Origin: FEN-1350 sp964643355
GTDB taxonomy: Bacteria > Planctomycetota > Phycisphaerae > Sedimentisphaerales > Anaerohalosphaeraceae
Direction of reading: 5' to 3'
Length of the DNA: 64,000 bases
Assembly: GCA_964643355.1 (NCBI GenBank)
Contig: CAZXPW010000018.1
Span: 1-64,000 of the forward strand
The first letter of the stretch is position 1. Each line of letters begins with the position of its first letter. A program made the position numbers and the translations under genes. The notes beneath the pieces are model-generated. The model saw nothing but the letters and a program-made list of their open reading frames with translations. It was not told where the DNA came from and did not search any database. Shown here in pieces: positions 45,045 through 54,865 of this stretch.

Positions 45045-46388
45045 TCAGGGAATTTCGCCGGTCGTCGATTTTCGCCGATCGCGGATTGGGGTTATGGCGT
45101 CGATGGCGTTGTTGTCGAGCGTTACGGGGCCGACTTTATCTTCCAGATGGATCCCCACCGTTTGGCGGCGCGTTTCTTGCGGACGGGTGTCGCGGATCTG
45201 GTTGTTGATGAAAACAAGATCCCGCGTTTGTCCCCGAACCAGGATACCGGATACCTCCCGGTCGGTGCCGTTGTTTTCGATGAGATTGTCTTCCAGTCGA
45301 TTTCGATGCCCGGCCATTCCGACGGTTTCGTCGCGAAACAGGACGCCGCCGGATTGATTGCCGCGGATCTGATTGTTGCGGAGAAGATTATCGCTGTCCT
45401 TGTGGCCGATGGAGATACCGAATCCGCCGTTGGCTTGGAGGAGATTGTTTTCGAACAGGCCGTGGCGTACGCGCCAGCAGAGAAACAAGCCGTCGCCGCC
45501 GTTGTTGCGGGCCTGACAGTTTCGCACGATGGGTCTTTGGGAGCCGCTGCCGGGATGCAGACCCAGCGATGCGTTGTTTTCGCTGACGCATTCAGTTACG
45601 GTAACATCGTTGGATTGCTGGAAGCTGATGCCGTCGCCGTTGTAATTTCGGACCTGACAGTTTTCGATGACGGTTCCGAAACCGCGAAAGAGGAAGATCC
45701 CGCCGCCGCGGCAGCCATCGAGATGGACATTGTGTTCCTTATTTCCTTCGATGATGAGGTTCTCGATGCGAACGCCCTGCAGGTCGTATCCGCTGACGAC
45801 GGGAAAGGCGGTTGCGGCTTTGGCGTTGTCGGCGACCATGCAGTCGGCGTTCAGGGGCCGATCGATGGACAGAATGTTGCCGTTGCGGCCGGTGATCCGG
45901 GCGACGGTGGCGTGGAAATAGTTTTCCTTGTCGCTCCAGATCGCCACGCCGCAGCCGACTTCAAAGCCCGTTGCATCCCGGACGGTGATTTGTTCTTCGC
46001 CGAAGTCCCCATCAATCGCCAACGGAGACACAACCCCGTCGGCTTTGCGAAGGAGGGTTTTGCCGGGCGTTCCGCCAACGGTGACGAACGGTCGCAGGTG
46101 CAGGGAATCCCGCATGAGGTATTCGCCCGGGCCGATGTGAACGGTTCCGCCGCCCAGTCCGGCCGCGTAATCGACGGCCGCCTGCAGAGCGCGATTGTCC
46201 TGGCCGATGATTTCCGCATCGGCCTGGCCCACACGGACGATCGGCTGGTCCCTCATGGCCGAATGCATCCGGGTCGGCAATTGCCGTTCGTCTATCCGGG
46301 GGGAGAAGTCCTCCTGCGGGGTTTGGGGCCATAGGACTTTGCCGCCGGAAAACAATCCGATCCACAACAGGATTTGCAGATTCTTCAT
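45045..46388 (-). CDS. Exported right-handed beta-helix protein
   Basis: A 447-residue protein. The start at 46388 gives a signal peptide MKNLQILLWIGLFSGGKVLW; a longer frame begins upstream at 46454. Residues about 55-420 carry the Asn/Gly/Val ladder of right-handed parallel beta-helices (pectin lyase-like, NosD-type), for example NCQVRNYNGDGISF and NNQIRGNQSGGVLF. It begins like family members with RALQAAVDYAAGLGGGTVHI. The fold usually binds or cleaves polysaccharides; catalytic residues are not obvious. Operon partner of the radical SAM gene. Confidence 0.8.
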   Translation of the reverse strand: MKNLQILLWIGLFSGGKVLWPQTPQEDFSPRIDERQLPTRMHSAMRDQPIVRVGQADAEIIGQDNRALQAAVDYAAGLGGGTVHIGPGEYLMRDSLHLRPFVTVGGTPGKTLLRKADGVVSPLAIDGDFGEEQITVRDATGFEVGCGVAIWSDKENYFHATVARITGRNGNILSIDRPLNADCMVADNAKAATAFPVVSGYDLQGVRIENLIIEGNKEHNVHLDGCRGGGIFLFRGFGTVIENCQVRNYNGDGISFQQSNDVTVTECVSENNASLGLHPGSGSQRPIVRNCQARNNGGDGLFLCWRVRHGLFENNLLQANGGFGISIGHKDSDNLLRNNQIRGNQSGGVLFRDETVGMAGHRNRLEDNLIENNGTDREVSGILVRGQTRDLVFINNQIRDTRPQETRRQTVGIHLEDKVGPVTLDNNAIDAITPIRDRRKSTTGEIP

Positions 46389-46502
46389 GGCAACCTCGTT
46401 TCCAAAACTTGTAGGGGTTGGCGGAATCGCCAAAAACGGATCGTAGTATAGCACAGAATCGCTCGTCCATGAATGAGGTGGTCTGTCGGCGATTGATTTT
46501 GA

Positions 46503-46531
46503 TTGTGTCCCGGCGAGAAACGGTGTACAGT
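46503..46531 (+). promoter_or_regulatory. Putative promoter upstream of argJ
   Basis: TTGTGT, 17 bp, TACAGT. The predicted start falls at about 46538, directly at the first base of the hairpin at 46539. Low certainty. Confidence 0.35.
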
Positions 46532-46538
46532 AGTTCGT

Positions 46539-46575
46539 CGCCCGGCTCGAAGGTTTGCGAGTCGGGCGGTTTTTT
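46539..46575 (+). promoter_or_regulatory. Leader hairpin with U-tract before argJ (terminator-like)
   Basis: An 11-bp stem with one G-U pair (CGCCCGGCTCG at 46539-46549 with CGAGTCGGGCG at 46558-46568), an 8-nt loop and a following GTTTTTT. It has the shape of an intrinsic terminator on the plus strand but lies only 38 bp before the argJ ATG, with no plus-strand gene upstream to terminate. It could be an attenuator of argJ, or the end of a short unannotated transcript. Confidence 0.55.
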
Positions 46576-46613
46576 ATGGATTGAAACTGATTTTGATTTG
46601 CGAAGGATCTGCG

Positions 46614-47816
46614 ATGAACAAAGGGACTGTGGTTTCGGCGAAGGGATTTCTTGCGGCGGGGATTGCCTGCGGGATCAAGAAGTCGGGCAAGCCCGACCTT
46701 GCGGTTCTGGTATGCCCCACGGGCGCGACGGCGGCGGCGATGTTCACCACCAACAAGGTCGTCTCGGCGGCGGTGACGGTCTGCCGTGAGAATACCCTGT
46801 CCCGCAAGATCTTTGGCGTGGTGATCAACTCCGGCAATGCCAACACCTGCACGGGGACAAAAGGACTGGCCGATGCGCGGACGATGTGCCGTACTTTAGC
46901 CGGTCAATTGAAAGTTAAGGAGGGTGAAATCTTTTTGGCCTCGACGGGGATCATCGGCCATCCGTTGCCGATCGAAAAAATTCGGTTTGGGCTTCCGCTG
47001 GCGGTCAAACGATTGTCGAGCAGCCCAAGGGCCGGAATGGACTTTACGCGGGCGATCATGACCACCGACAAACGCGCGAAGATTGCGGTGAGGACGATTC
47101 GGCTGAACGGCAAGAAGGTCACCGTGGCCGGGACGACCAAAGGCGCCGGGATGATCGGCCCGAATTTGGCCACGACCATTTGCGTGCTCACGACGGATGT
47201 TGCGATCACCAGGCCGCTGCTGGGTCGGGCCCTGAACAAGGCCATCGGACAATCCCTCAATCGTCTGACCGTGGACGGCCACCAGAGCACCAACGATACG
47301 GCGATGATCCTGGCGTCGGGGGCTTCGGGGATCAGGACGATACGGAGTCAGAATTCTTCCTATCGGGCGTTTGAGAAAGCCCTCTGTCAAGTGGCCGACG
47401 ACCTGGCGCGGCAGATGGCTTTGGACGCCGAAGGAGCGACCCGGATGTTCCGCGTGGAGATTGAAGGCGCCGCAAGCCCGGCCGAGGCGACAAAGGCCGC
47501 CCGGGCAGTCGCAGATTATGATCTGGTCAAGTGCGCCATTCACGGCGGCGACCCCAACTGGGGTCGGATCCTCTGTGCCGTCGGGTCCTGCGGGGTGCGG
47601 CTGAACACCGACCGGTTGACCTGCTGGATCGGCGGGGTTTGTGTCTTTCGAAACGGGCAGCCGGCGCGGTTCGACCCTCGACGGGTCAGCAACATCATCC
47701 GACAACAGGAGCATGTTATTCGGGTCCGGCTCGGCGTCGGCAAGGCGGCGGATTTCTGCTACGGATGCGATCTGGGCTATGGGTATGTGGAAATCAACGC
47801 TGAATACCACACCTAA
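46614..47816 (+). CDS. argJ: Bifunctional ornithine acetyltransferase / N-acetylglutamate synthase
   Basis: A 400-residue enzyme of arginine biosynthesis. It self-cleaves in the family at an Ala-Thr bond; here that site is PNLATTICVL with Thr187 as nucleophile. Further conserved words are NSGNANTCTG, STGIIGHPL, TTKGAGMIGPN and HGGDPNWGRI. The ATG at 46614 follows CGAAGGATCTGC. ArgJ recycles acetyl between acetylornithine and glutamate; whether it also makes N-acetylglutamate from acetyl-CoA cannot be told from the sequence. The hairpin leader upstream suggests possible attenuation control. Confidence 0.95.
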   Translation: MNKGTVVSAKGFLAAGIACGIKKSGKPDLAVLVCPTGATAAAMFTTNKVVSAAVTVCRENTLSRKIFGVVINSGNANTCTGTKGLADARTMCRTLAGQLKVKEGEIFLASTGIIGHPLPIEKIRFGLPLAVKRLSSSPRAGMDFTRAIMTTDKRAKIAVRTIRLNGKKVTVAGTTKGAGMIGPNLATTICVLTTDVAITRPLLGRALNKAIGQSLNRLTVDGHQSTNDTAMILASGASGIRTIRSQNSSYRAFEKALCQVADDLARQMALDAEGATRMFRVEIEGAASPAEATKAARAVADYDLVKCAIHGGDPNWGRILCAVGSCGVRLNTDRLTCWIGGVCVFRNGQPARFDPRRVSNIIRQQEHVIRVRLGVGKAADFCYGCDLGYGYVEINAEYHT

Positions 47817-47865
47817 ACCCGGATTCGGAACCTCTGGAAAAACTCCCGACCCGGGGCAAAATCCG

Positions 47866-47895
47866 TTGACCCCCCCGGAGGAGGAAAGGTATAAT
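47866..47895 (+). promoter_or_regulatory. Putative promoter of tatA
   Basis: TTGACC, 18 bp, and a perfect TATAAT, about 40 bp before the tatA ATG. Confidence 0.65.
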
Positions 47896-47935
47896 ACGGG
47901 TTTGACAATGGGTTTAATCATGTAAGGATTTTCCA

Positions 47936-48190
47936 ATGAGTGAAATGACATATCTCCTGGCGTGGATGCCGGGTCCGTGGGAATTGATGGTCATCCTGGT
48001 GGTGGCGATCCTGTTGTTCGGCCGTCGTCTGCCCGAAATCGCGCGGGGCATGGGCAAGAGCATCACCGAGTTCAAGAAGGGACTCAACGAGGCCAAGAAC
48101 GAGCTGGACAAGGACCAGGATATCAAAGACATCAAGAAAGAGATCCAAAGCACCGTGGATGAGACCAACAAAACCCTCAATCAGGACTGA
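47936..48190 (+). CDS. tatA: Twin-arginine translocase subunit TatA/TatE
   Basis: An 84-residue single-pass membrane protein. The N-terminal transmembrane helix (PWELMVILVVAILLF) is followed by the FGRRLPE hinge and an amphipathic helix ARGMGKSITEFKKGL; the charged tail ends KTLNQD. This is the standard TatA/E layout. It forms the protein-conducting part of the Tat pathway for folded proteins. tatC is not in the window. It stands 70 bp before resB and may be co-transcribed with the cytochrome assembly genes. Confidence 0.93.
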   Translation: MSEMTYLLAWMPGPWELMVILVVAILLFGRRLPEIARGMGKSITEFKKGLNEAKNELDKDQDIKDIKKEIQSTVDETNKTLNQD

Positions 48191-48260
48191 CCCCGGACGG
48201 CGTCGCGGAAAACGGGGACAAGGTCCGGTTTGTTTTCCTTCCGCGTCGTGAGAATGCTGG

Positions 48261-49352
48261 ATGAACATGACGGGTATTCGTCGCGCCATTCTGCACTGCG
48301 CCTTGTGGTTGATCGTCCTGCTGATCGTTTTTTCCATCTATGGGGCCTTTCAGGGATCCTCCGCCGCGCGGGCGTTTTTTAACTCCCTTCCCGTGGGCGT
48401 GTATTGGTTTTTCTTCCTCTCGCTGCTGGTTGTCTCGATCGTTGTTTTTCCTCGTCTGTGGAAGATTCCCTCGCTGCTGTTGATTCACGCCGGCAGCGTC
48501 TGCATCCTGCTGGGTGGACTGTGGGGTTCGGAGCCGATCGTGCGGTGGTTGGATCCGTTCCGTTCCGATGGGCCCTCCATTCGGTCGGGGCGGATGCTGA
48601 TCTATGAAAACGAATCCGACAATCGCGTGATTCTTCCGAACGATATCCTGTCTTTCGGCAAAGATCCCTCCGGCAAGATCGGGATCTTCGAGGAGGGCAA
48701 GGAAGAACCAACCCTGCTGAACGATTCCGATCGGCGACTGGGTCTGCTTCCTTTTGCCCTTCGATTGACGGATTTTCGGATCGAGTATTATGATTCTCCG
48801 CAGGTGATTCTTCGGGCCGACGACCGGACGGCCTGGCAGATTCCGGCCGAGGCGGGAGTCGAGTATTCCCTCGGCGACCGGGGGACGGTGACCGTCCTCC
48901 GCGTTTTCCGCAACCTCAAGCTGGGGATGGAAAACGGCCAGATGGTTCCCTACGAACATCCCGGCTCCGAAAGCAATCCCGCCGTCCAGCTTCTGTTTCG
49001 CGATCCGGATGGGAAAGAAGAAAAACGGTTTGCGTTTTCGTTTCCCGGGGGCGGACATGGTGCGGGGGGATGGTCGCTTCAGTACCGTCCGCCGGGAATG
49101 GTCAAGGATTATTTCAGCGACCTGGAGGTTGTCCAAGATGGCCGTGTCGTCGAACGGAAGACCATCGAGGTCAACCATCCGTTGTACTACGGCGGATATT
49201 TCTTCTATCAGGATTCGTACGATTCCCGAAACGGGCAATACACCATCCTCCAGGTGACCAGCGACCGGGGGCTGGTCCCGGTATTTCTGGGTTTTGCGCT
49301 GGTGATCGGCGGAAGCGTCTGGCATTTCTGGATACCGCGGAGGAGGAATTGA
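48261..49352 (+). CDS. resB: ResB/Ccs1-like cytochrome c biogenesis protein
   Basis: A 363-residue membrane protein. Three N-terminal hydrophobic segments (LHCALWLIVLLIVFSIYGAF, YWFFFLSLLVVSIVVF and LLLIHAGSVCILLGG) precede a large periplasmic domain of about 220 residues, and a last helix lies near the C-terminus (LVPVFLGFALVIGGSVWHFW). The periplasmic part shows the family phrase NHPLYYGGYFFYQDSY. ResB/CcsB works with CcsA to move heme and attach it to cytochrome c in the system II pathway. Its stop overlaps the ccsA start (TGATG). Confidence 0.82.
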   Translation: MNMTGIRRAILHCALWLIVLLIVFSIYGAFQGSSAARAFFNSLPVGVYWFFFLSLLVVSIVVFPRLWKIPSLLLIHAGSVCILLGGLWGSEPIVRWLDPFRSDGPSIRSGRMLIYENESDNRVILPNDILSFGKDPSGKIGIFEEGKEEPTLLNDSDRRLGLLPFALRLTDFRIEYYDSPQVILRADDRTAWQIPAEAGVEYSLGDRGTVTVLRVFRNLKLGMENGQMVPYEHPGSESNPAVQLLFRDPDGKEEKRFAFSFPGGGHGAGGWSLQYRPPGMVKDYFSDLEVVQDGRVVERKTIEVNHPLYYGGYFFYQDSYDSRNGQYTILQVTSDRGLVPVFLGFALVIGGSVWHFWIPRRRN

Positions 49353-50149
49353 TGGAATTCAAACCCACGGTTCAGGGCTGGATGATTTACGCGGCGATGG
49401 GGTGTTGGATTGCGGCCGTGTTCGGTTCGATTGCCCGGCGGATCGGGACGGCCCGGATTTTGTTTTTTGCCGGCTTTCTGGTTGCGGTTGTCGCATGGGT
49501 GTACCGATGGATCCATGTTCAGCATGTCCCGATGCAAAACCTGTTTGAGGTCTTTTTGACTCTGGGAATGCTGATCTGGCCGATCTGGCTGTTATCCCGG
49601 CGGATGCTGGGCATTCGCTCGTTCGTCACTGACATCCTCATCGGGCTGATCGTTCTCTATCCGGCGGGCTTCAGTTTTCACGCCGAACCGCAACGGCTGC
49701 CGCCGGCCCTGCAGAGCTGGCTGTTTGCCCCGCATGTGGCGGTCTATATGCTGTCGTATGTCCTGTTGGCCCGAGCGGCGGTCCAGGCGGGGGCCGTATT
49801 CTGGTATCGCTTTGTGGATAGGCCGGACGCCCTCTCGATCGAGGCCGAGCGGGCTACATACCAGTTGACCCGTATCGGGTTTCCGTTGCTGACGCTGGGT
49901 CTGCTGCTGGGCAGCGTGTGGGGGCAGCGGGCCTGGGGCGATTACTGGGGCTGGGACCCCAAGGAACTCTGGTCGCTGGCGACCTGGCTGGTCTATATCG
50001 GGTATTTTCATTTTCGGTATCTCTACGGCACGCGCCATCGATGCGTCCTCAGCGTCTGGCCCATCGTCGGCTTGCTCTTTATCATCATGACGCTGCTGTG
50101 GGTGAACCTGTCCCGGATATTTTCGGGTCTTCACAATTACGCAAGCTGA
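49352..50149 (+). CDS. ccsA: CcsA-type cytochrome c biogenesis protein
   Basis: A 265-residue membrane protein with eight hydrophobic segments. It has the conserved WWD heme-handling motif in WGDYWGWDPKELWSLATW and the family His positions around LFAPHVAVYMLSY. AGGAGG before ATG at 49352 and the TGATG overlap with resB indicate coupled translation. In system II, CcsA and CcsB/ResB transfer reduced heme across the membrane and ligate it to CxxCH motifs of apocytochromes. The heme operon that follows supplies the cofactor. Confidence 0.9.
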   Translation: MEFKPTVQGWMIYAAMGCWIAAVFGSIARRIGTARILFFAGFLVAVVAWVYRWIHVQHVPMQNLFEVFLTLGMLIWPIWLLSRRMLGIRSFVTDILIGLIVLYPAGFSFHAEPQRLPPALQSWLFAPHVAVYMLSYVLLARAAVQAGAVFWYRFVDRPDALSIEAERATYQLTRIGFPLLTLGLLLGSVWGQRAWGDYWGWDPKELWSLATWLVYIGYFHFRYLYGTRHRCVLSVWPIVGLLFIIMTLLWVNLSRIFSGLHNYAS

Positions 50150-50178
50150 AGGCTTCGGCGAATCCGACCGGCTCAGAC

Positions 50179-50207
50179 TTGATCCGCGGGCGGTTTTGGG
50201 GCATACT
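50179..50207 (+). promoter_or_regulatory. Putative promoter of the heme operon
   Basis: TTGATC, 17 bp, CATACT, about 85 bp before the chosen hemC start. Located in the gap between ccsA and hemC. Confidence 0.45.
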
Positions 50208-50290
50208 ATCGGCATGATATGGGATCGCAATTCAATCTGGTTTTCGCGGATCCGGGTCGAACGGGCCTGGGATCGGCGGAGGGGTCGGCG

Positions 50291-51220
50291 GTGCGGTTGT
50301 TGACGGTGGCCACGCGGGCCAGCCGTCTGGCGCTGGCACAGACGCAAATGGTGATCGACGCATTGAAGGCGGCGCATCCGGAGGTGGAGGTTTCCGTTCA
50401 CACGGTGACCACGCGCGGCGATCGGGATACCCGCACGGAGCTGTGGAAGTTTTCCGGCAGCGGTCAGTTCACCGCGCAGGTCGAACAAGCGGTGCTGGAT
50501 CGCAAGGCCGACTTTGCGGTTCACAGTTTCAAGGACCTGCCCACGCGAATGACGGGGGGGTTGTGCATCGCGGCGGTTCCGACTCGCCATGGGCCGGAAG
50601 ACGCGCTGGTATCGAATGCCGACCTGTCGGGGGTGGAGGATTTGCGGCCCGGGGCGACCGTCGGGACATCGAGTCCCCGGCGGATTGCGCTGTTGAACAG
50701 TCAGCGAAGCGATCTGGAGATTGTGCCGGTCCGTGGAAATGTGGAAACCCGAGTGAAAAAGGCGACATCCGGCACGGTTGATGCGGTGATGATGGCCCGT
50801 GCCGGCCTGGACCGAGCGGGGATGTCAGGGGCTATTTCCTGTATTTTGGATCCATTGATCTATATCCCAGCGCCGGCGCAGGGGGCGCTGGCGATCCAGT
50901 GTCGCGACGAGGACGCCGAAGCGATCGGGTTGCTGCGAACCCTCGACGATCCGGCGTCGCGGCTGCTCGTCGAAGCCGAACGGACGGTGCTGGCCCGGCT
51001 GCATCCGGGTTGTCACGCCCCGGTCGGCGTCTATGCGGTACGGGAGGCGGGCGATATCCTCCTGTCGGCGTTTGTCGCCGAGATGTCGGGCGATCGGATG
51101 TTGCGGCGGCAGCTTCGCGGGTCGGTGTCGCGATCGCGGGAACTGGCCGAGACGCTGGCCGATGAACTGATCGGCGAAGGGGCCATCGAGATTCTTTCGT
51201 GCGTGGACAAACATGAGTAA
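50291..51220 (+). CDS. hemC: Porphobilinogen deaminase (hydroxymethylbilane synthase)
   Basis: A 309-residue enzyme that joins four porphobilinogens into hydroxymethylbilane. It starts with GTG at 50291, which follows GGAGGGG and gives LLTVATRASRLALAQT as in other HemC; an ATG at 50219 would add 24 unusual residues. Active-site stretches FAVHSFKDLPT and GTSSPRRIALL are present, and the cofactor-binding Cys lies in LHPGCHAPVG. It overlaps the next gene by 8 bp. First of six heme genes. HemA and HemL are absent from the window. Confidence 0.92.
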   Translation: MRLLTVATRASRLALAQTQMVIDALKAAHPEVEVSVHTVTTRGDRDTRTELWKFSGSGQFTAQVEQAVLDRKADFAVHSFKDLPTRMTGGLCIAAVPTRHGPEDALVSNADLSGVEDLRPGATVGTSSPRRIALLNSQRSDLEIVPVRGNVETRVKKATSGTVDAVMMARAGLDRAGMSGAISCILDPLIYIPAPAQGALAIQCRDEDAEAIGLLRTLDDPASRLLVEAERTVLARLHPGCHAPVGVYAVREAGDILLSAFVAEMSGDRMLRRQLRGSVSRSRELAETLADELIGEGAIEILSCVDKHE

Positions 51221-52727
51221 AGCCAAGGTGTATCTGGTGGGAGCCGGTCCGGGAGATCCGTCGCTGTTGACGCTGCGGGCCGTCGAGCGGATCGCGTCGG
51301 CCGACTGCATCGTCTATGACGGGCTGGTCAACCCGCAGATCCTGCGCCATGCCCGGCCGGATGCGGAATTGATCAGCGTCCGCAAGCGAACCGGAGACGC
51401 TCCCGTCAAGCAGCAGGACATTCACCAGATCCTGCTGGACCGGATCGCACAGGGCAAGACGATTGTGCGGCTCAAGGGCGGCGATCCGGGCCTGTTCGGC
51501 CGTTCGGCCGAAGAGGTCGCGTTGTGCATCGAGCAGAATGTGCCCTTCGAAATCATTCCTGGCATCACTTCTGCGCTGGCGGCGGCGGATTATTGCGGGA
51601 TTTTTCTGACCGACCGCCAGGCCAGTTCGCAACTGATGTTCGCGACCGGACAGGAAGCCGCGGATAAGAGCGACAGCCGCTTGGATTTCGCCAACATGGC
51701 CGCGTTCGGCGGGACGATCGTGTTCTATATGGCGATGTCGCGGCTGGACCTGATTACGGAGGAGATGATCCGGAATGGAAAGAATCCGGAAACGCCCGTT
51801 GCCGTCGTGCAGAATGCCAGCACGCCCCGGCAGCGGTTGTTGTTGTCCAATTTGAAAAAGGTCGCCGAAGATTGTCGTCGCGAAGGTGTCGAGGCCCCGG
51901 CGATTGTCATCATCGGACCTACGGCCCGCACCGATGCACTCCACAACTGGTTTATGTCCCGGCCGCTGTTTGGCAAGCGGATTGTCATCACGCGCGACCG
52001 GCAGGGAAACGAAATCTTCGGCATGGGATTACTGGATCAGGGCGCCGAACCAGTTGCCTTCGAGACCATCCGGATTATCGATCAGACTCAGGATACGCAA
52101 GTTCAACAGGTTCTGGCGAATCTGTCGTCCTACGATTGGATATTCTTCACCAGCGCCAACGGCGTTCGGCATGTCTTTGCGGCCCTGGCGCGGATGAACC
52201 GCGATGCCCGGGCGCTGGCGGGGCCGAAGATCGCCTGCATCGGCGGCGAATCGGCGGGGTGCCTGGCCGAGTTCGGCGTGCGGGCGGACTTTGTGCCGAC
52301 GAAGTTCACCGGCAGGGCGATGGTCGAAGAGCTGACGCAACAGCAGTCCCTGGCGGGAAAGAAGATCGTTCTGCTGCGGTCGGGCATCGCGCCGGACGAT
52401 CTGCCCGCGGCGCTGAGCCGACAGGGAGCCCGCGTGACGGATTGTCCCGTGTATTCGGTTGAAGTCAACCGACAGGATCCATCGGATGTGATTTGCCAAT
52501 TGTCCAACAACCGGATCGATTGGATCACCTTTACCAGTTCTTCGACGGTTCGTTCGTTCTTCGAGCAGGTTCCCGTCGATCGAGTCGCGGCCTCGAAGGC
52601 CCGGATCGCGTCCATCGGCCCGGAGACCACGCGGCAACTGATGGACCTCGGCGTCCGCGTCGATCTGGAGGCGGAACGCCACACGATCCAGGGGCTTGTC
52701 GAAGCCCTGATGGAGTTTGCGGAATGA
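51213..52727 (+). CDS. Fused uroporphyrinogen-III C-methyltransferase / uroporphyrinogen-III synthase
   Basis: A 504-residue bifunctional protein. Residues 1-245 are a CobA/SUMT-type methyltransferase with VYLVGAGPGDPSLLTLRAV, VRLKGGDPGLFGRSAEE and the SAM-binding IPGITSALAA. Residues about 250-504 are a HemD domain (for example SYDWIFFTSANGVRHVF and KIACIGGESAGCLAEFG). It closes hydroxymethylbilane to uroporphyrinogen III and methylates that to precorrin-2. This ties it to siroheme and to the Ahb heme route (and to B12). The fusion occurs in other anaerobic bacteria. It overlaps ahbC by 4 bp. Confidence 0.93.
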   Translation: MSKAKVYLVGAGPGDPSLLTLRAVERIASADCIVYDGLVNPQILRHARPDAELISVRKRTGDAPVKQQDIHQILLDRIAQGKTIVRLKGGDPGLFGRSAEEVALCIEQNVPFEIIPGITSALAAADYCGIFLTDRQASSQLMFATGQEAADKSDSRLDFANMAAFGGTIVFYMAMSRLDLITEEMIRNGKNPETPVAVVQNASTPRQRLLLSNLKKVAEDCRREGVEAPAIVIIGPTARTDALHNWFMSRPLFGKRIVITRDRQGNEIFGMGLLDQGAEPVAFETIRIIDQTQDTQVQQVLANLSSYDWIFFTSANGVRHVFAALARMNRDARALAGPKIACIGGESAGCLAEFGVRADFVPTKFTGRAMVEELTQQQSLAGKKIVLLRSGIAPDDLPAALSRQGARVTDCPVYSVEVNRQDPSDVICQLSNNRIDWITFTSSSTVRSFFEQVPVDRVAASKARIASIGPETTRQLMDLGVRVDLEAERHTIQGLVEALMEFAE

Positions 52728-53881
52728 TCAACATCACCAAGCTGTACTGCGGGGTCTCCGGACAGTCGGATCCCCTGCGATATCCCGAGCGGCGGAATGT
52801 CAAGCCGATCGCCGTGTTCAACTGCACGGCCCGCTGCAACCTTCGCTGTCTGCATTGCTACAGTTCGTCGGACGCCGCCGTCGCCGAGCAGGAACTCTCG
52901 ACCGAACAGGCAAAACAACTCATCGACCAGATCGCCGACTACGGCTGTCCGGCGATCCTGTTCAGCGGCGGAGAGCCGATGCTCCGGCCGGATCTGTTTG
53001 AGCTCATCGCCTATGCCGCCGGTCGCAAGCTCCGCACGGTGATTTCGACCAACGGCACGCGGATCGATCCGCCGGCGGCTCAGATACTCAAGCGATTGAA
53101 TGTCAGCTATGTCGGAATCTCGCTGGACGGTCCCGAGCCGTTGCACGACGCCTTTCGCGGGCGGAAGGGGAGTTTTCGCGACACGCTGGCCGGGATCGCC
53201 AACTGTCGGGCGGCGGGATTGCGGACGGGACTTCGCTGCACGATCACGCGGCAAAACTGCGAGCACCTCGAGACGATCTTTGCGATCGCCGAGAACAACG
53301 GCGTGCGGCGAATTTGCTTTTACCACCTGATTCGCACGGGCCGAGCGACGGAGCTGCAGGATCAGGCGATCACCGCCGAACAGGCCCGAACGGTTCTCGA
53401 TTGCATCCTCGACAAGACCGAACGGCAGGTCGCCGCCGACTGCGTGGACGAGGTGCTGACCGTGGGCAACCACGCCGACGGGCCGTATCTGCTGATGCGG
53501 CTCCATCGCATGGGCAGCACCGCGATGGCACGGCAGGCGATGGATCTGCTGCTGCGGTCCAGCGGTAACCGCGTCGGGCAGAACATCGCGTGCGTCAGTT
53601 GGAACGGCGATGTGTTTCCCGATCAGTTCTGGCGGAATTATCCGCTGGGCAATGTGCTCACAACGCCCTTCGGGGCGATCTGGGACAACATCGAAGACCC
53701 GGTACTGAAGATCCTGCGCGACAAGGACCGGTACAAGGACCCCAAGTGCGGGCGATGCCGGTTCTTCTCGATCTGCAAAGGCAATTTTCGGTCGCTGTCG
53801 GGCCGGCCCGATCTGGACGACTGGCGCAACGAACCGGAATGTTATCTTTCCGAACAGGAAATCACCTTACCGAATGGATAG
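52724..53881 (+). CDS. ahbC: AhbC-type radical SAM protein (12,18-didecarboxysiroheme deacetylase)
   Basis: A 385-residue radical SAM protein. The N-terminus (ITKLYCGVSGQSDPLRY) is typical for AhbC, and the [4Fe-4S] motif is Cys38-x3-Cys42-x2-Cys45 (RCNLRCLHCYS). SGGEPMLRPD follows. The C-terminal Cys set around CGRCRFFSICKGN would bind an auxiliary cluster. AhbC converts didecarboxysiroheme into iron-coproporphyrin III by removing the acetate side chains. Its ATG overlaps the cobA-hemD stop (ATGA), and hemB follows 9 bp on. Assigned by family resemblance and by its place beside ahbD and ahbAB. Confidence 0.88.
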   Translation: MINITKLYCGVSGQSDPLRYPERRNVKPIAVFNCTARCNLRCLHCYSSSDAAVAEQELSTEQAKQLIDQIADYGCPAILFSGGEPMLRPDLFELIAYAAGRKLRTVISTNGTRIDPPAAQILKRLNVSYVGISLDGPEPLHDAFRGRKGSFRDTLAGIANCRAAGLRTGLRCTITRQNCEHLETIFAIAENNGVRRICFYHLIRTGRATELQDQAITAEQARTVLDCILDKTERQVAADCVDEVLTVGNHADGPYLLMRLHRMGSTAMARQAMDLLLRSSGNRVGQNIACVSWNGDVFPDQFWRNYPLGNVLTTPFGAIWDNIEDPVLKILRDKDRYKDPKCGRCRFFSICKGNFRSLSGRPDLDDWRNEPECYLSEQEITLPNG

Positions 53882-53890
53882 GAGCCGACA

Positions 53891-54861
<971 letters not shown>

Positions 54862-54865
<4 letters not shown>

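Noticed and set aside
45000..46334. 444-codon plus-strand frame opposite the beta-helix gene
   Set aside because: Antisense shadow; Val/Ala/Asp-rich and with no domain or start signal.
48177..49325. 382-codon minus-strand frame opposite resB
   Set aside because: Antisense to a membrane protein gene with coupled neighbours.
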